NCBI RefSeq assembly: GCF_000002425.4
Contig: NC_037253.1
Location: 14,299,343 to 14,363,342, forward strand
Direction: 5' to 3'
DNA: 64,000 nt
Source of the DNA: Physcomitrium patens
Taxonomy: Eukaryota; Streptophyta; Bryopsida; Funariales; Funariaceae
Within the stretch, counting starts at the first letter, position 1. Each line of letters opens with the position of its first letter. Positions 22,321 to 34,416 of the stretch are shown here, in pieces. Below the pieces are notes generated by a model. That model saw nothing but the letters and a program-made list of their open reading frames with translations, searched no databases and was not told where the DNA came from. The position numbers and the translations under genes were made by a program.

Positions 22321-24480
22321 TTCTTCTACTAAAAGAAAAAAATAAATAAAATAAATAAATAAACTTATAATGAATAAAAAATAATTCTTTTGGAGCTAAA
22401 ATAATTTTATTTATGAGCCATAAAATCAAAAATATCAATTGATTCCAAATCTCTTATTTAAGTTTATTCAAGTATGTTCTTAGACCTTCTTATACATGAA
22501 TTTAAGAAAAAATCTTCTAAATCTTCTAATACTTTTAGGTTTGAATTTTAAAATAATCTTATTTTTTCAAAATGTGCTTATATTTTCTAAAAGATAAAGC
22601 ACAATAATGTATTCTTTAAGCTTTTATGATTTTTTATATTAAAATTTATTAGATTTAACAAGAATTTGGAATTAATTTTAAGTGATTTTTTGTGGGCCTA
22701 AATATATAAGGCAATAAAAGATTTTATACTATCATGTAATATTTCTTTAAGATCAAGGACCCTTTATTTATCCACCTTTTGGACTTTTTTAACTATTAAT
22801 TATATAAAAATTACAACCCAAGGCAATAGTATAAGAGGTTTAATAGATTCATGTGGTTGAAACCTCTTTATTTTTATTGATAGAAAAAGAAACATCAAAT
22901 TTTTTAAAGTTTTATAAAAAACTTTGGTCTTTGTCAAATTTTTTAAAATATTTTAAGAATTAATTAATAAAAATAAAATTTAAATAGGATTTTTTTATAA
23001 TTATATAGACATAAAATCTTGAAATTTAAATTTTAAACAACAAAAAAACCTCCAATTTATTAAAGGATGGTATGTTACCTACATATTTTGGTAGCTCTAT
23101 TTTTAAAGATTTTATTTTATTTTTTATTAGCTAAAAAGAATCAATTTCTTTTTAAAGGGTTGATTAAGTCTAATTTTTTTAAAAATAAGAATAAATCATA
23201 TTAGAATCAAATCATGATAGTATTGCTAATTTTTGTAGCACAATATTTGTTGTCTCTAAAATCAAGAGAAATATTGATTTTACATCTTTAGAAGATAAAC
23301 TCAAAAAGATTTGTGCAATCCAAGAGCTCAAATTTTAAGATAGATTTTATTTTAAGTCAAGATTTTAATAAGCTTAGGTTTATTGTAGTCCAATCAAGGT
23401 CCAACATGTGGTATTCAATTTTATAGAAATAATTCTGTTGTCTTGCCAAATTTAAGCCTCAACTTTGTAGAGCAATATTAAAAGCATATAATCAAATTTG
23501 AATGTGATATTTTAAAATGTTGATGTATCTTAAAGCCTTTTTTTTAACAAGATTAATTAAATTTGATTTGGAATTTTGAAATAGGCATGGTACATTAATT
23601 TGTGAAGGTGGATGTAGCAATAGTTTTATAGGTGCCAAATCCTTTTGATTTTTATGTGGATGTTTCTATAAGTCCATCAATTAATTTTTATAAATAAAAT
23701 TTGAATGAAAGGCTAGGATGGATGTAGAGATTTAATATTAGATGAATAATTAAATCAAAAAATAAAGTATTTAGATAGATGTAATATTTAGATAAAATTT
23801 TCAATTTAGATATAATATATTTTATAGATAAAAAAATTGATATGATATTTATTGTATGACTTAAGATGAATATTATTTGGATGGATGTATTAACCTTAAA
23901 TAACTAATAGAATAATAACTTAAGTTAGATAAAAAATTATGATAATTAATGTAAAATAATTGATAAATATTTATTTGTATCTAAACCTTAAAAAATTCAA
24001 TTAGATGAATTTAAGTCTTTTCATATTATTTATAAAAACTATTACAAGAAAAGAAATAACTCGGATTTTTCTAGAAAAAATCTATTGCTATTATAAAGTA
24101 TCAATTGATATTATACTTGATAATGAATTTTAATTTAAATTCAAATTTTAAATTTTTATTTTTTAAAATATTAAAAATAGATGTAAAACTACCATTGGCC
24201 TATTATCTTCAGATTGATAGACAAGCAAATCAAATGGATGAAATTTAAAAAAAACATTTACAATATACCATCAACTATTATTAAAATAATTAAAAAAAAA
24301 AAAAAAAAAAAAAAAAATTACCATTAACAAAGTTTGTCTACAATAATATAGTACATATATTTTACTTTAAAATTATTATTCTATGCCAACTGTGGTTATT
24401 TTTCATAATTTCATACTTTTGACTTTTTTTAAAATGAGAATTTTTCAATAAGAGATTTATTAAATATTTTATTAAAGGTA
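22321..24480. other. AT-rich insertion or unreadable integrase region of B2
   Basis: Between the RNase H remnant and the integrase end lie about 2.1 kb in which I can read no domain. The integrase core expected here is far shorter, so something is inserted. A 26-base A run (24292-24317) lies near the right end. Confidence 0.45.
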
Positions 24481-24980
24481 AATATTATAGTAAAGGTTCA
24501 GTTAAAAAGAAGTTGAAAGTTGACATATGATCAATATAGATGTCTATCAAAAGGAGCTATCTCATTTCCAAGTTGGTCATGAAGTGTAGTTACTTTGTTA
24601 TAATATCAAAATTGATTTCTTTTGTGATAAGTTGGATTAATTTAAATTTAGACCATTTCATATTAGTGAATAAATAAACACATTTTCTTATTAAATACAT
24701 CTACCAAAACCAATGAAGATTCATAATATTTTTTATATATCTCTTCTTAAGCCATATAAAGTAATTGATATACTAAAAAAAGACAATTTCCACTTCTACT
24801 AATAGAAGTCAACAACAATCAAAAGTTTGAAGATAAATAGTCTTAAATTTAAGGCAATACTAGAATAAATTAGTATTTCTTGAACATTGGTATGGATATA
24901 ATATTAATGAATGTATATGGAAGCCATTAAGAATCTAAAAAATGTCTTGTTTACTCTTGTCTAATTTTGAGAGGCTCTCG
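24481..24980 (+). pseudogene. B2 integrase C-terminus and chromodomain
   Basis: Plus strand: YDQYRCLSKGAISFQVGHEV, KLD-FKFRPFHISE, then IHNIFYISLLKPYKVIDIL, matching the FHVSLLELYK motif of B1, and a worn chromodomain (LEFKAILE, HWYGYNI-like, MYMEAIKNL). This fixes the right-hand end of B2 coding DNA. The purine-rich GAGAGGCTCTCG at about 24970 may be the tract before the 3' LTR. Confidence 0.65.
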
Positions 24981-25531
24981 ATTTTTTGTCTTTGGCAATA
25001 ATTATTCTATTTTCTTCTTTAAATATAATTATTTTTCTTCTTAAATTACAATAAAAAATATATTCCTATTAGAATTTTATTTTAAAATAATTTAGTAATT
25101 TATTCTATAAAAATTCAATTAAATAGTTTTTTTTAATTTTATAAAAATAAATTTTGAATGCATACAAATTTATATTTAGAATATTATTTAATTTTTTTTA
25201 AAAAAATTATTAAAATATTAAACTTTATTATTATAAAATTAATTAAAATATTAAACTTTATTATTATAAAATTAATTAAAATAATATTTAATTTTTTAAA
25301 TAATTATTTAGGCATAATGGTCTTATATGATACATTTGTATATCTCATTTACTTAGATTTTATAAATAATCCTTTTTTTTCTTAAAAAAAATACATGGGA
25401 TTTTTTCTTTAAAATAAATTAATAATATAAAACATCAAATTTCTTTATTTTATTTTAATTAGAATTAAGATAATTTTAAAATATTTATTTATTATTAATA
25501 ATTGGATTTTTAATTTTAAAATACTTTTTTT

Positions 25532-25573
<42 letters not shown>

Positions 25574-25599
25574 TTAATAAAAATTAATAAATATTCAAA
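24981..25599. other. AT-rich DNA, possible B2 3' LTR
   Basis: No gene seen. A 45-bp near-duplication (AAAATTAATTAAAATATTAAACTTTATTATT type) occurs at about 25205-25275 and a (TA)n run of nearly 40 bases at 25533-25571. Position suggests a 3' LTR, but B-type LTR words are not legible. Confidence 0.4.
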
Positions 25600-26439
25600 G
25601 ATCATTTTCTAACTTATTTTAGTGTTGTCTTGAATCTAAGACTTTTTTGATCTCAAATTCTTGATTATTATCCACTTCTATAAGAAGAAGTGACACTTAT
25701 CTTGTTTCCAATATATATACCATCTTGTATGGTTCAAAAAGAGAAACGTAGAACAATTGATGAATCTTCATAGACTTTGATAGATATAATTGATAAGCTA
25801 CTAGATTGTTTTGTTCACAAATAAGAAATGGTCTAAATATATAATAATATGATTTATTATAAGTGCAACTAATCTTAATATTACAACAAGTAATTATTTT
25901 TTGTTGCCATATGGAATTGAATTTGCATTGATCATTTATCATTTTTGAACTTTTTTTAATTGTACCTTTGTTGTTGCATGCAACTCAAATTAATAATTTA
26001 CCAAATCTTTTGCTACAAGATTATCAACTTTTAAAAAATCAAAAGTATCATATTATGCATTATAATAATTCAATAATCAATAATCAATAATCAATAAAAA
26101 AGGTATTTATTAAATAAAAAAATCATATTATATTAAATAATCATGTATCATATTATATTTAATAATCATGTATCATATTATATTAAATAATCATGTATCA
26201 TATTATATTAAATAATTTTTGCTAATGGCAAAAATGTTTTCTAATCACCTTTTATGGACTTGATGGTACATTTCAAATATTGCTCCAAAACTTAATTCAT
26301 ATGTTTTTCTTGTCTGTCAATTTGAGAATAAAGAGCCAAAGATAGATTTATATTCATCTTTAATATTATAAAAAGGCCTCTTTAAAACCTTGATATAAAT
26401 TATGTTATTCTATTAGATATAATATCCTCTAGCAATCCA
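25600..26439 (-). pseudogene. B-family integrase and chromodomain fragment
   Basis: Minus strand. The piece 25697-25942 ends in IHQLFYVSLFEPYKMVYILE, the chromovirus integrase C-terminal motif, with the chromodomain decayed below it. Above it, up to 26439, the integrase core runs in the same direction and corresponds to 56560-56780 of B5. It stops exactly where a B-type LTR begins (26440). A 25-bp tandem repeat (26116-26215) has grown inside it. No catalytic residue can be read with certainty. Confidence 0.65.
26116..26215. repeat. 25-bp tandem repeat, about four units
   Basis: TCATGTATCATATTATATT recurs at 26141, 26166 and 26191, period 25, with a partial unit before it. The units differ by one base. 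Confidence 0.9.
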
Positions 26440-26995
26440 TGTATCAAGGACAAGAACTCAATGAAAGAAAATAAATAAGTGAGACTTTTGCAAAAAAATA
26501 TGACAAAATAAAAATAGAAAATTATGTATATTAAAAAAAAATTAAATAGCTATTGCCAAAAGACAAAGAAACTAGAGACTCTTGAAACTAAAGTAGAAGA
26601 AAAAAAAAGAGTTGAAAAGACTAAAGAAAGATTCATTCTTGCCTCTAAATATACTACCTACATAGGATCTATGTGGAAATATTCTATAAGACCTCCAAAA
26701 ATATGTTGACTTTGCATGACACATATTTTAACTTGTAAGTCAAGTTTTTTATATGGATGCCACATAGTTAGCTTGTTCCACAAGCTACCAACATATATAG
26801 CATGCAATTAACTTGTTGACCGAGTTTCTAATCTACTAATCAATTACAATTACATGTAAAGTCAAAATAGTGTCTAAAAAGCTTCTAGAAAGCTTTTCTA
26901 GAAGATATTATGAAATTAATCTATTTTTATCTACTTCTACTTATTTATATTATTTAAGTGATAATTACAATATATATATATGTATATATATGATA
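26440..26995 (-). repeat. B-type LTR, 3' LTR of B3
   Basis: About 556 bp. On the plus strand it begins TGTATCAAGGACAAGAACTC and ends in TATGATA where other copies have CATGACA. It carries all B-LTR words in order (GCTATTGCC, CACAAGCTACCAAC, CTTCTAGAAGATATTATGAAATT). Right after it the minus strand has AGAAGAAGGG, a polypurine tract, so it is the 3' LTR of a minus-strand element. Confidence 0.75.
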
Positions 26996-27589
26996 TTAAC
27001 CCTTCTTCTATGGAAAAGTTCTACGAAGAATACTAATCACATATTGAAGAAGTATAAGATACAACAAATTATATTTGCCACATACTTTGATCTTTGTTTC
27101 CTTTGAAGGTAGTTGATAGGTCCTTTGAGCCATTGATAATGTTTCATTCTAAATCAAAAAGACCACCCTGTTATTTGATTATTATTGAAACCTTCATAAC
27201 TTCTTTCAAATAAAACATTTGTAATACCATCAAGAGTCATTTCTACCTCCAATAGAATCACCAAACATTGAGAGACTCTTTTCAAATTATAATATCAAAT
27301 ATATTACATCTTTCCATCTATTTGAAGAAGAATATGTCATACTTAAAGGTCTTCATCCTTATTACATTGTCTTAAAGGCTATGGTAATCACAATGACTCA
27401 TTTAGTAAGTTAGCAAATGATGGCTCTTAAGTTGAATCCGTTGACTATTGATTCTCTTTTTCTTTAATGCCACAATTATATAGAAATTACAAACAAGAAT
27501 AGAAAGTAGAATGTAATCTTTCCTAAATTGTGTTTTATTTATAATAAAGGTTTGCTATCCTTCATCTTCATTTTGATAAATTTCATTGA
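26996..27589 (-). other. B3 3' tail between polypurine tract and chromodomain
   Basis: Non-coding or unreadable. It matches 54588-54910 of B5 over some 320 bases (for example GCCACATACT, CCATCTTATTATTTGATTGTTATT type text), so it belongs to the element. B1 lacks most of this tail. Confidence 0.6.
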
Positions 27590-27737
27590 TAATAAGCTTT
27601 GACCTTCTCTACTGCATTTATTAGATTTTTTTTGGCTTCCATGTATATTTATTAATATTATATTTCCACCAAAGAATAAGATATTTCAACCTATGTCAAT
27701 ATGTCTTTGAGTCTAAGACTTCTTCTATCTGTAATTC
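27590..27737 (-). pseudogene. B3 chromodomain remnant
   Basis: The minus strand reads parallel to 6490-6620 of B1 and 55990-56130 of B5: the chromodomain core (ILFFGGNIILININMEAKKNL type, about position 27640) and EVLDSK. It stops at about 27737 and is joined directly to RT DNA. Confidence 0.6.
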
Positions 27738-28560
27738 TTCTATCAATGTACTTCTTGAATTCAGCCAATTCATTTTGTGATAAACTATAGATTGAACCAA
27801 ATTGCGACTAAGTTCATTCTTTGAGATCAATTGAGCAATCATATGGATGATGCTCTAGAAAAATATCTACATTATTATTTTCAAAAACATCTTCAAAATC
27901 TTCATATTGAATTGGAATTTCACTTGAAATCTTTCTATCATTTAAAATCGGTGTAGCATAAATAACAAAAGATAATCGTTCTTTTGTAGCATGCAAAAAA
28001 GCTTTTTCACCTACAAGTACAAATTTGGCTATACTAGACTCATGACTTTCTACTGGATTAAAAAAACTCTTAATGATATTTGAAGAAAAGTCAAGTTTAC
28101 AAGAAATCCAATCTATCATAGGATTATATTTTTCTAGCCATGATAAACCTAAAATGACTAGATTAGAGGGAGATCTAATTATATTAAAAATTACATGACT
28201 ATTATGACCATTTATTATTACATCTAAAGGAAGTATTTCATGAATAATATCTCTAAAAGATAATGGACGATTGTCTATGACTATTACGTGTACGGATTTA
28301 ATTTTTTGTATTAACTGTATATTATGACTTTTAATAAATTCTTCATTTAAAAAACAAGTTGAGGCTCTTAAATTTATTAAGATAGAGACTTTGTGATTAT
28401 TAGATCTTAAATGCACATCTATTATGAAACAAAGAGAGGATTCTCAGGAGAGAATAGGACCTTCATTAAAAATTGTACAAGATTCTAACCACACTATCCC
28501 TATTGTAGCTAGACAAATTTGTTTTCCAACATGTTTTCATCTTTAACAGCAATACTTCTC
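27738..28560 (-). pseudogene. B3 RT start and aspartic protease
   Basis: The minus-strand frame 27814-28416 is the best preserved B protease. The active-site loop reads KVSILINLRASTCFLNEEFIKSH; then HEILPLDVIINGHNSHVIFN, IIRSPSNLVILGLSWLEKYN (second loop), VEHHPYDCSIDL and, from about 27800 down, the RT start (LSQNELAEFKKYID). The catalytic Asp of D-S-G is Asn, Ser is Leu and Gly is Arg. RT breaks off at 27738 where chromodomain DNA begins, so the RT palm, RNase H and integrase are missing. Confidence 0.75.
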
Positions 28561-29530
28561 ATTTTGTAGTTTTGTCATTTCTTTGAAAAATATTGAGCAA
28601 TATGCTTAGCTTCTCCATAATATAAACATAGTCCTTGTTGATGATGTCGAGTCTTTTCTTCTTTAATAAGAGGTTTAAAATGTACTACATCAATTTGCAT
28701 GTCTTCTACTTCCAAATATTTAGATTAAGAAGTAATTGGTATTGTCATTGAATTATAATAATATTGAGATTTCCGTGTACAATTCTCAGATCAAAATTCA
28801 GAAAGTTGATTGTTACATTTCATAGCAAAGTCAATTGCTTGATTCAATGTTTGAGGATCAAGTAAATTGACCATCAATTTTTTTACTTCATATTATAATT
28901 TGCAAAAAAATTGGCTGATGAGTGCTGCATCATTTTACTTGATAGCTGCTGCTAATTGTCAAAATTGAGAAGCAGATAATGTCATTGATCGATTGTCATA
29001 TTGTAAGATACAAATTTTGTTGGTTGTAATACGGATTGCATCATGTTCTCCATACATAGATCAAAATTCTATTAAGAATGCTTCTAAATTATCTAATATT
29101 GGATCATGTCATTCAAGAAATGATAAAAATCATGATAAAGCATAATTTGAAAGTAGTGTTCCAATAAACTTCACTTGTGATCCTTGAGTTGGATAAATTT
29201 GAAGTTGTAGTTCAATCACCAATTATACCAAATTGATGAATCCTTGTATACTTAGATCTTATGCCATCAAACTTCTCAAGCAATCCAATTTTTGGTTCTT
29301 TGAAACTTGGACAATGTTCTATTATAGGAGCAATAGTATGGCTTGATGTAGATGTTGAAGCAACTTCAATCATCTCTATATCTTCATTACTTGATAATCT
29401 TGTTTCTTCTTATGGTAGTAGACTAAGTTGATGCATTACAAGCATTAATTCTCTCATTTGTTCTTGCATTTGAGCCATTGCACTCTTCATTTTAGCAAGC
29501 TCTCACATGCTAGTACAATAATAAAAAAAA

Positions 29531-29575
<45 letters not shown>

Positions 29576-29720
29576 ATTTTCACAGAATACAATACTCAAG
29601 AATCAAGAAAAAAAATTCTAGAAACAATATCAATTTAGAAGAGGGTAATCTGCAACTTCTAATACGCTTATGACTTATCAAGAGGAAGAGATAATCTACT
29701 CTTAATTAAGAAAGGACAAA
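28561..29720 (-). pseudogene. B3 gag
   Basis: A knuckle relic reads CLYYGEAKHIAQYF at about 28590-28630: the first Cys and the His remain, the second Cys is Tyr and the last is Phe. Upstream, the gag core includes IEHCPSFKEPKIGLLEKFDGIRSK (about 29240-29320), which matches the B6 gag VEHPSTFKKLKNILLKKFDGTRSK. The start has VEVASTSTSS. A mixed A run lies at 29522-29571. Stops are frequent. Confidence 0.65.
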
Positions 29721-29730
29721 GCTCTGATAT
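29721..29730 (-). other. B3 primer-binding site (initiator tRNA-Met type)
   Basis: The minus strand has ATATCAGAGC, matching positions 3-12 of TGGTATCAGAGC, the usual plant initiator-Met primer-binding site. It lies between the B-type LTR (from 29731) and the gag leader. B6 has the related TAATATAAGAGC at 58062-58073. Confidence 0.65.
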
Positions 29731-29925
29731 TGTATGTGCACTCTTGTCAATCTATTAACAATACAAACTAGAAGAAGATGCATAAAATTATAGAATCTGT
29801 GTCAAAAAAAAATGACAAAATAGAAGAAAGTATGTATATTCAAGAAAGAACTGGAATGGCTATTGCCAAAGACTAGAAAACATAAGCTAAAGTACATAAG
29901 AAATGGAGCTATGAAGGAAAAAAAA
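29731..29925 (-). repeat. B3 5' LTR, inner part
   Basis: B-type LTR words (TGACAAAATAGAAGAAAGTATG, GAATGGCTATTGCCAAAGAC) run up to about 29925 and are then replaced by repeat E. A further piece of B LTR (CACAAGCTACCAACA and GTTAGCTTGTTGACCAA) is found beyond E at 30706-30755. Confidence 0.65.
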
Positions 29926-30705
29926 CCATGCGAATTTATGAAAGGGGAGTCGCTATAGTTTTTGGGCAGTGAGATTCAAGACTAGTTAGGGATTTCTATA
30001 TAATTTCTTGTATTTTTTTTCTTCTTATTCTAAAATTTAGAAAAAAACTGGATCTTGTTGTTAGCTTTCCAAAAAGTTATTTCATGCAAGAAGAAGAAGT
30101 GTGATGAGAGAGATTCACATGAATTTGTTGGAGGGGATTTACTAGAATTTTCAGGCGGAAAAATTCAAGACTGATTTAGAACTTTTTATGCCATTTACTA
30201 TATTTTTTTATTTTTATATTTTGAGAATTTAGAAGAACCTAGAGCTCATTGTTAGCTTTTAAATAATCCTTAGCATGCAAGAAGAAGAGTTATGACAAGG
30301 AAGATGTAAGCTAATTTATAGATGGGGATTTTGAGGCAGAGACTGCAACAAGCAATCAATTTTTTTCTCCCTTGATTTGGCTTTCATTTCTCAAGATTTT
30401 ATTTATGGACTTTAACAATTTGAAGTTGTAGCTTGAATTAAGCTCAATAAGCTAAACTTTATCTAGATTTGATTAATAATATGTGAATTATAGATATTTT
30501 AATGAAATAAGATTTGGGTTTAAGATTTGAATTAAGGATTGGATGCATCTTGGTACAAGAAAGAAATTAGTCTAAATTTTGTATTTAGCTTTTAGCTATC
30601 CTTTTTATATTTGACTTCATTTAGACAACATAGTGCTTCATACAACCCATTTGTAATCAAAGACCTTGTGTTCTTCCAAGGAGGCTCGTCTTCTTGACAC
30701 CACAA
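29926..30705 (+). repeat. Repeat E, copy 1 (solo LTR inside a B LTR)
   Basis: Parallel to 47947-48712: GAGTCGCTATAGTTTTTGGGCAG, ATTCAAGACTAG, GCTCATTGTTAGCTTT, GGATGCATCTT, ATTTAGACAACATAGTGCTTC. Internally about three loose units of roughly 190 bases repeat the phrase AATTT..GG.G.....CA....ATTCAAGACT. In copy 2 the same unit precedes a candidate primer-binding site, so E is taken to be an LTR. Confidence 0.65.
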
Positions 30706-31500
30706 GCTACCAACACATGTGGCATGTGGTTAGCTTGTTGACCAACTAATTTTCTACTAGTTGGTGCCAACGGACGCCTTGAAAGATGGAGGGGCTGGAA
30801 GTAGGCTATTGGGAATCCATAAGGGGCTGTCCAATGCCACATGGCAATTCTACATAAGCTACCACTTGATCTTACGAAGATGTTTGCACAACAGACTAGC
30901 AGGCAAACATCCAAATCAACCATGGCCGCTCTCTTTCTTCTCTCCTTGTCTCCCTTATGCAAGCCCTGGTAGAGAACTTTTTGAGAGTAGGAGAGGGTGG
31001 CCACCCAATAGTAAGAGTGTTGGCGCCATTGGTGGCCATGCTCTAAGAATGCTATGCAAAAAAAATCATTTTCTTCAAAAAAAAAAAACTAAAAACTAAA
31101 AACTAAAGTAAACTTAATGCCTACAACTACTATCAATATTTTTGGTTAATTCTTCAAGTTTGTTTTTTGACTAACATGTTTGGTCACTATAGTGACCAAT
31201 GATGTGACCCAATGAAACCAGTCATTGCAATTCTCATGAATAGTTCCGATGCTACTCCAGATATGAACAAGGATGAAGCAGTGAGTCAGAAGGAGCATTT
31301 GCACAGCTCGTTTTTTACACAAACACCATGATACCAAAAACTTTGATAGTGAGGAAGAGGGAAAGAAAATAAAAATAAAGTTTATATAGGAAAAGTTGAA
31401 GAAAAAATGAAAAAGCTTGAAAATGTGCAGGAAAAAAGACTTTTGGACAAATTACAACAGAAGAAAAAAAATGCATGCAATTGTTCATGAACTTGAAGAC
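30706..31500. other. B LTR scrap then unassigned DNA
   Basis: 30706-30755 is B-LTR text. The following 700 bases are of moderate GC content; the frames at 30657-31004 and 30761-31099 overlap on opposite strands and resemble nothing I know. I see no gene. Confidence 0.4.
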
Positions 31501-31509
31501 CATGAACAA

Positions 31510-31557
31510 TTAGGGTTTAAAAAAATTAGGGTTTAAGACAATTAGGGTTTGAGCAAC
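31510..31557. repeat. Three 16-bp units each holding a telobox
   Basis: TTAGGGTTT occurs at 31510, 31526 and 31542, period exactly 16. The reverse complement AAACCCTAA is the plant telobox, found in promoters of ribosomal-protein and cell-cycle genes and in interstitial telomeric DNA. The units differ in the seven bases after the motif. Confidence 0.85.
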
Positions 31558-32010
31558 AGATTCTCCTATTTCAGGTTATGGATGGTAAGTTTCAAAAATA
31601 ATCCAACAAAACCCCATTCCTTTGAAAAATCGTTATTATTTGCATAATCATAAAGTATTTCTTTTATGCAAGTAATGATTTTAGGAAACTAAGTGTATGT
31701 GAAGATACTAAAAGATAAATTATGAACAAAGTTTTACTGTAATGAACTGAGTTGTTGACTGCTGTTGGTGAATTATTAAATAAGTAAATATACATAAAAA
31801 TTGAATGTTATTGTATCAGTTTTGAATAAAGCGTTTTTGATTAAGATATTTTGTGATTGGAAAATTGTGATGTTAAATTTTATATCACAGAAAATTTTGA
31901 AAACTTATCTAGTGATTTTTACTGTTTTCTTTTCTCTTTATTGTAATACAATTTAATAAAAAAAATAAAAAAAAAAATAAAAAAAAAACTGTTCGTACTG
32001 AATTTTGATT

Positions 32011-32051
<41 letters not shown>

Positions 32052-32722
32052 TCTAAAGTGTGTGTGTGTGATGAAATAATTTTTAAAAATTTCTGACATG
32101 GAAAAAATACATATCATCATACAATTGAAATTAAGTGATAGGTCTACCTAAACGAACTAAATTAAAATTACATACATTAAAGAAATTTACACATATTCTA
32201 CAAAATGTTCTTTTGTATGTTTTTGTATGATTATAAACAACAACCATCTTCTAAATTCATTTTGGTTTATCTACACTGAAATATGTTGAGCTTTATTCTT
32301 CAAAATGTACCTTTATGAGGTTATTGAGAAATTTTTAAATAGTACATGAAAGGTATCATTTTCTGGAAACCTATTTCAATGGTAAATTTTACTATTAAAT
32401 TTTTTTAATAATAATTGATATGATAATTTAGTTTTTAAAAATAATTCTAATAAAAAATGTATTTTTATATTTTTGATAATAAAATGCTCTATTTGAATAA
32501 TGAAACAAGGCCAAATTATGTCATGCAATAAAGGCCTAAAAAATTATATTAGCTACTAAAATAATTAAAAAGTTCTAATATTAATATGATTAAGTAAAAA
32601 AATAAAACTTATATGTTAGTGATGTGTAAAATAAAAATAAAAATAAAAAAAACTAATCATGTATCATATTTTAAGAATATTAATTATTTATTTGTTGTAT
32701 ATTAAGATACCTTTATTTTAGG
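31558..32722. other. AT-rich DNA without a recognised gene
   Basis: It holds an uninterrupted A run of 34 bases (32015-32048) followed by a short (TG)n. No coding signal or known repeat seen. Confidence 0.6.
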
Positions 32723-32951
32723 AAAATATAAAAATAGTCCACCTATTTACTAAATTTATCCATCCTACATAACCATCAATAGAAAAATAGACCATCTTCA
32801 AAAACCATCATTATAATCATGGCTCTTATTTTAATGTCCTTCATTTCCAATCCATGCTTTTTAAGTTTTTAGCTTTTTTCATCTCCACCTCCTTGTTTCC
32901 TACAATAGAGTGGATCAATTTAGTAAACGGTTGGGTCATTTTAACATTTTC
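32723..32951. mobile_element. MITE-like element, copy 1
   Basis: About 229 bp. The left end (AAAATAGTCCACCTATTTACTAAA and on) is an inverted match to the right end (TTTAGTAAACGGTTGGGTCATTTTAACATT). A second copy with the same termini and a similar middle (ATCATGGCTCTTATTTT) is at 33987-34241. It has no coding capacity. Terminal inverted repeats of about 45 bases, short length and two copies fit a non-autonomous DNA transposon. Target duplications were not resolved. Confidence 0.65.
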
Positions 32952-33097
32952 TTTGACTTATTTTTCATACAAATATGCATATATCAATTAAAAAATAATT
33001 TTCTTAAATAATATCCAAACTATTTGAACTTGCTAAATGTATATTTTTTTAATTACAAATTGAAGGTGAGTTAAGTCTTAATTTGTGAATACTTGCA

Positions 33098-33130
<33 letters not shown>

Positions 33131-33907
33131 CTTATAGTATATTTGATCATTCATTTGCATGAAAGTGTTAAATAGTAAAAAGAAATTTTATTCAAGATAA
33201 CTTAGATCCATTAATTATAATGGTGATTATTTTTTAAAATTACATATATTATTTTTAAATTCATATTTATCTACAAAGCTTACTAGATCATATTTTATAG
33301 AAATACTTTCAGTACGTTTGTTATTAAAGTGCTATGTTTTAAGTTCAAATGATAGAATGAATTCATTAAATATTTTGATTAAGGAATTATTAAAATTTAA
33401 AATTAATCCAATTTTTCAAATAATCCATTACTATGAAAGAAGTGCATTGATTGAAAAAATAGGTTAATTTTACTAATTATAATATGTAATAATTTATTAT
33501 ATATTTATAGAATTTAAAAATATTAATTGTTCTTAATTTCATATTTGATAATGAAGATTTTAAACTAAACTATATGTGATATAAGTCTTTAAAGATATTT
33601 GTAAAAATCATAATTCATTCATTATTGATATCATCAAATGCTATCATATGAATTTAAAATAATTATAGTAGTATAAAATGATAATCTAACTTAAATAATC
33701 AATTTATCATAGTTTTAAAAAATGATGGATAAATAAAAAAATGATGTTGATTTTGTAAAATTATGTTGTATTTTATGCAATAGCATTTTTTTTTCATGAA
33801 TAGTGTTTTCAAGATTTATTTGTAAGATTTGTATATTCTTATTGTTAAAAGAATCAATTTGAAAAGAGCAATTATATGTAAACAAATGATTGATTGCTTA
33901 GTAAGTA

Positions 33908-33971
<64 letters not shown>

Positions 33972-33986
33972 TGTAAATATAAAAGT
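32952..33986. other. AT-rich DNA with microsatellites
   Basis: Holds (TA)n at 33099-33126 and a compound (TA)n(TG)n at 33910-33974. No gene seen. Confidence 0.7.
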
Positions 33987-34241
33987 AAATATGAAAATGA
34001 TCAATTCATTTACTAAATCAATCTATCCTATCATAACTATCATTTAAAAAATAGATCATCTCCTAAAATCACTATTACAACCATGGCCCTTATCTTGACC
34101 CATATTCCCTCTCTTCCTAGCCTTCTTCATCCTAACCCCCTTCCATTCCCTTTCTCTATTCCAAGCCTTCATTTCAATCTCCTTCATTTCTTACGATAGG
34201 GTAGGTTGATTTAGTAAGTAGGTGGATTATTTTAACATTTC
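33987..34241. mobile_element. MITE-like element, copy 2
   Basis: About 255 bp. The left end reads AATGATCAATTCATTTACTAAATC and the right end GATTTAGTAAGTAGGTGGATTATTTTAAC, inverted matches to each other and to copy 1. The centre shares CCATGGCCCTTATCTTGA with copy 1 (CATGGCTCTTATTTTAA) but is more pyrimidine-rich. It adjoins a TG microsatellite on the left and a TA run on the right (34257-34290). Confidence 0.65.
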
Positions 34242-34252
34242 TTTATCTCTCT

Positions 34253-34292
<40 letters not shown>

Positions 34293-34360
34293 TAAATTTA
34301 ATTAATCTTAACTATTATATAACTCCTAAAGATTTTAAAGTCATATTCTCCTCTTTGTAT

Positions 34361-34416
34361 AAGCTTAAATTACAAGAATTCAAACAATAAGCTTAAATTA
34401 CAAGAATTCAAACAAT
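34361..34416. repeat. Perfect 28-bp tandem duplication
   Basis: 34361-34388 and 34389-34416 are identical; both contain AAGCTT and GAATTC. Confidence 0.95.

Noticed and set aside
17000-25000. Fungal repeat-induced point mutation as the cause of the AT shift
   Set aside because: RIP is known from fungi; the plant gene content makes deamination of methylated C the simpler cause.
5675-26215. Tandem repeats considered as a CRISPR array
   Set aside because: Units are degenerate and contiguous with no unique spacers, and the genome is a plant.
33829-34047. Frame with IYIYIY and VCVCVC runs
   Set aside because: Produced by the (TA)n(TG)n microsatellite.
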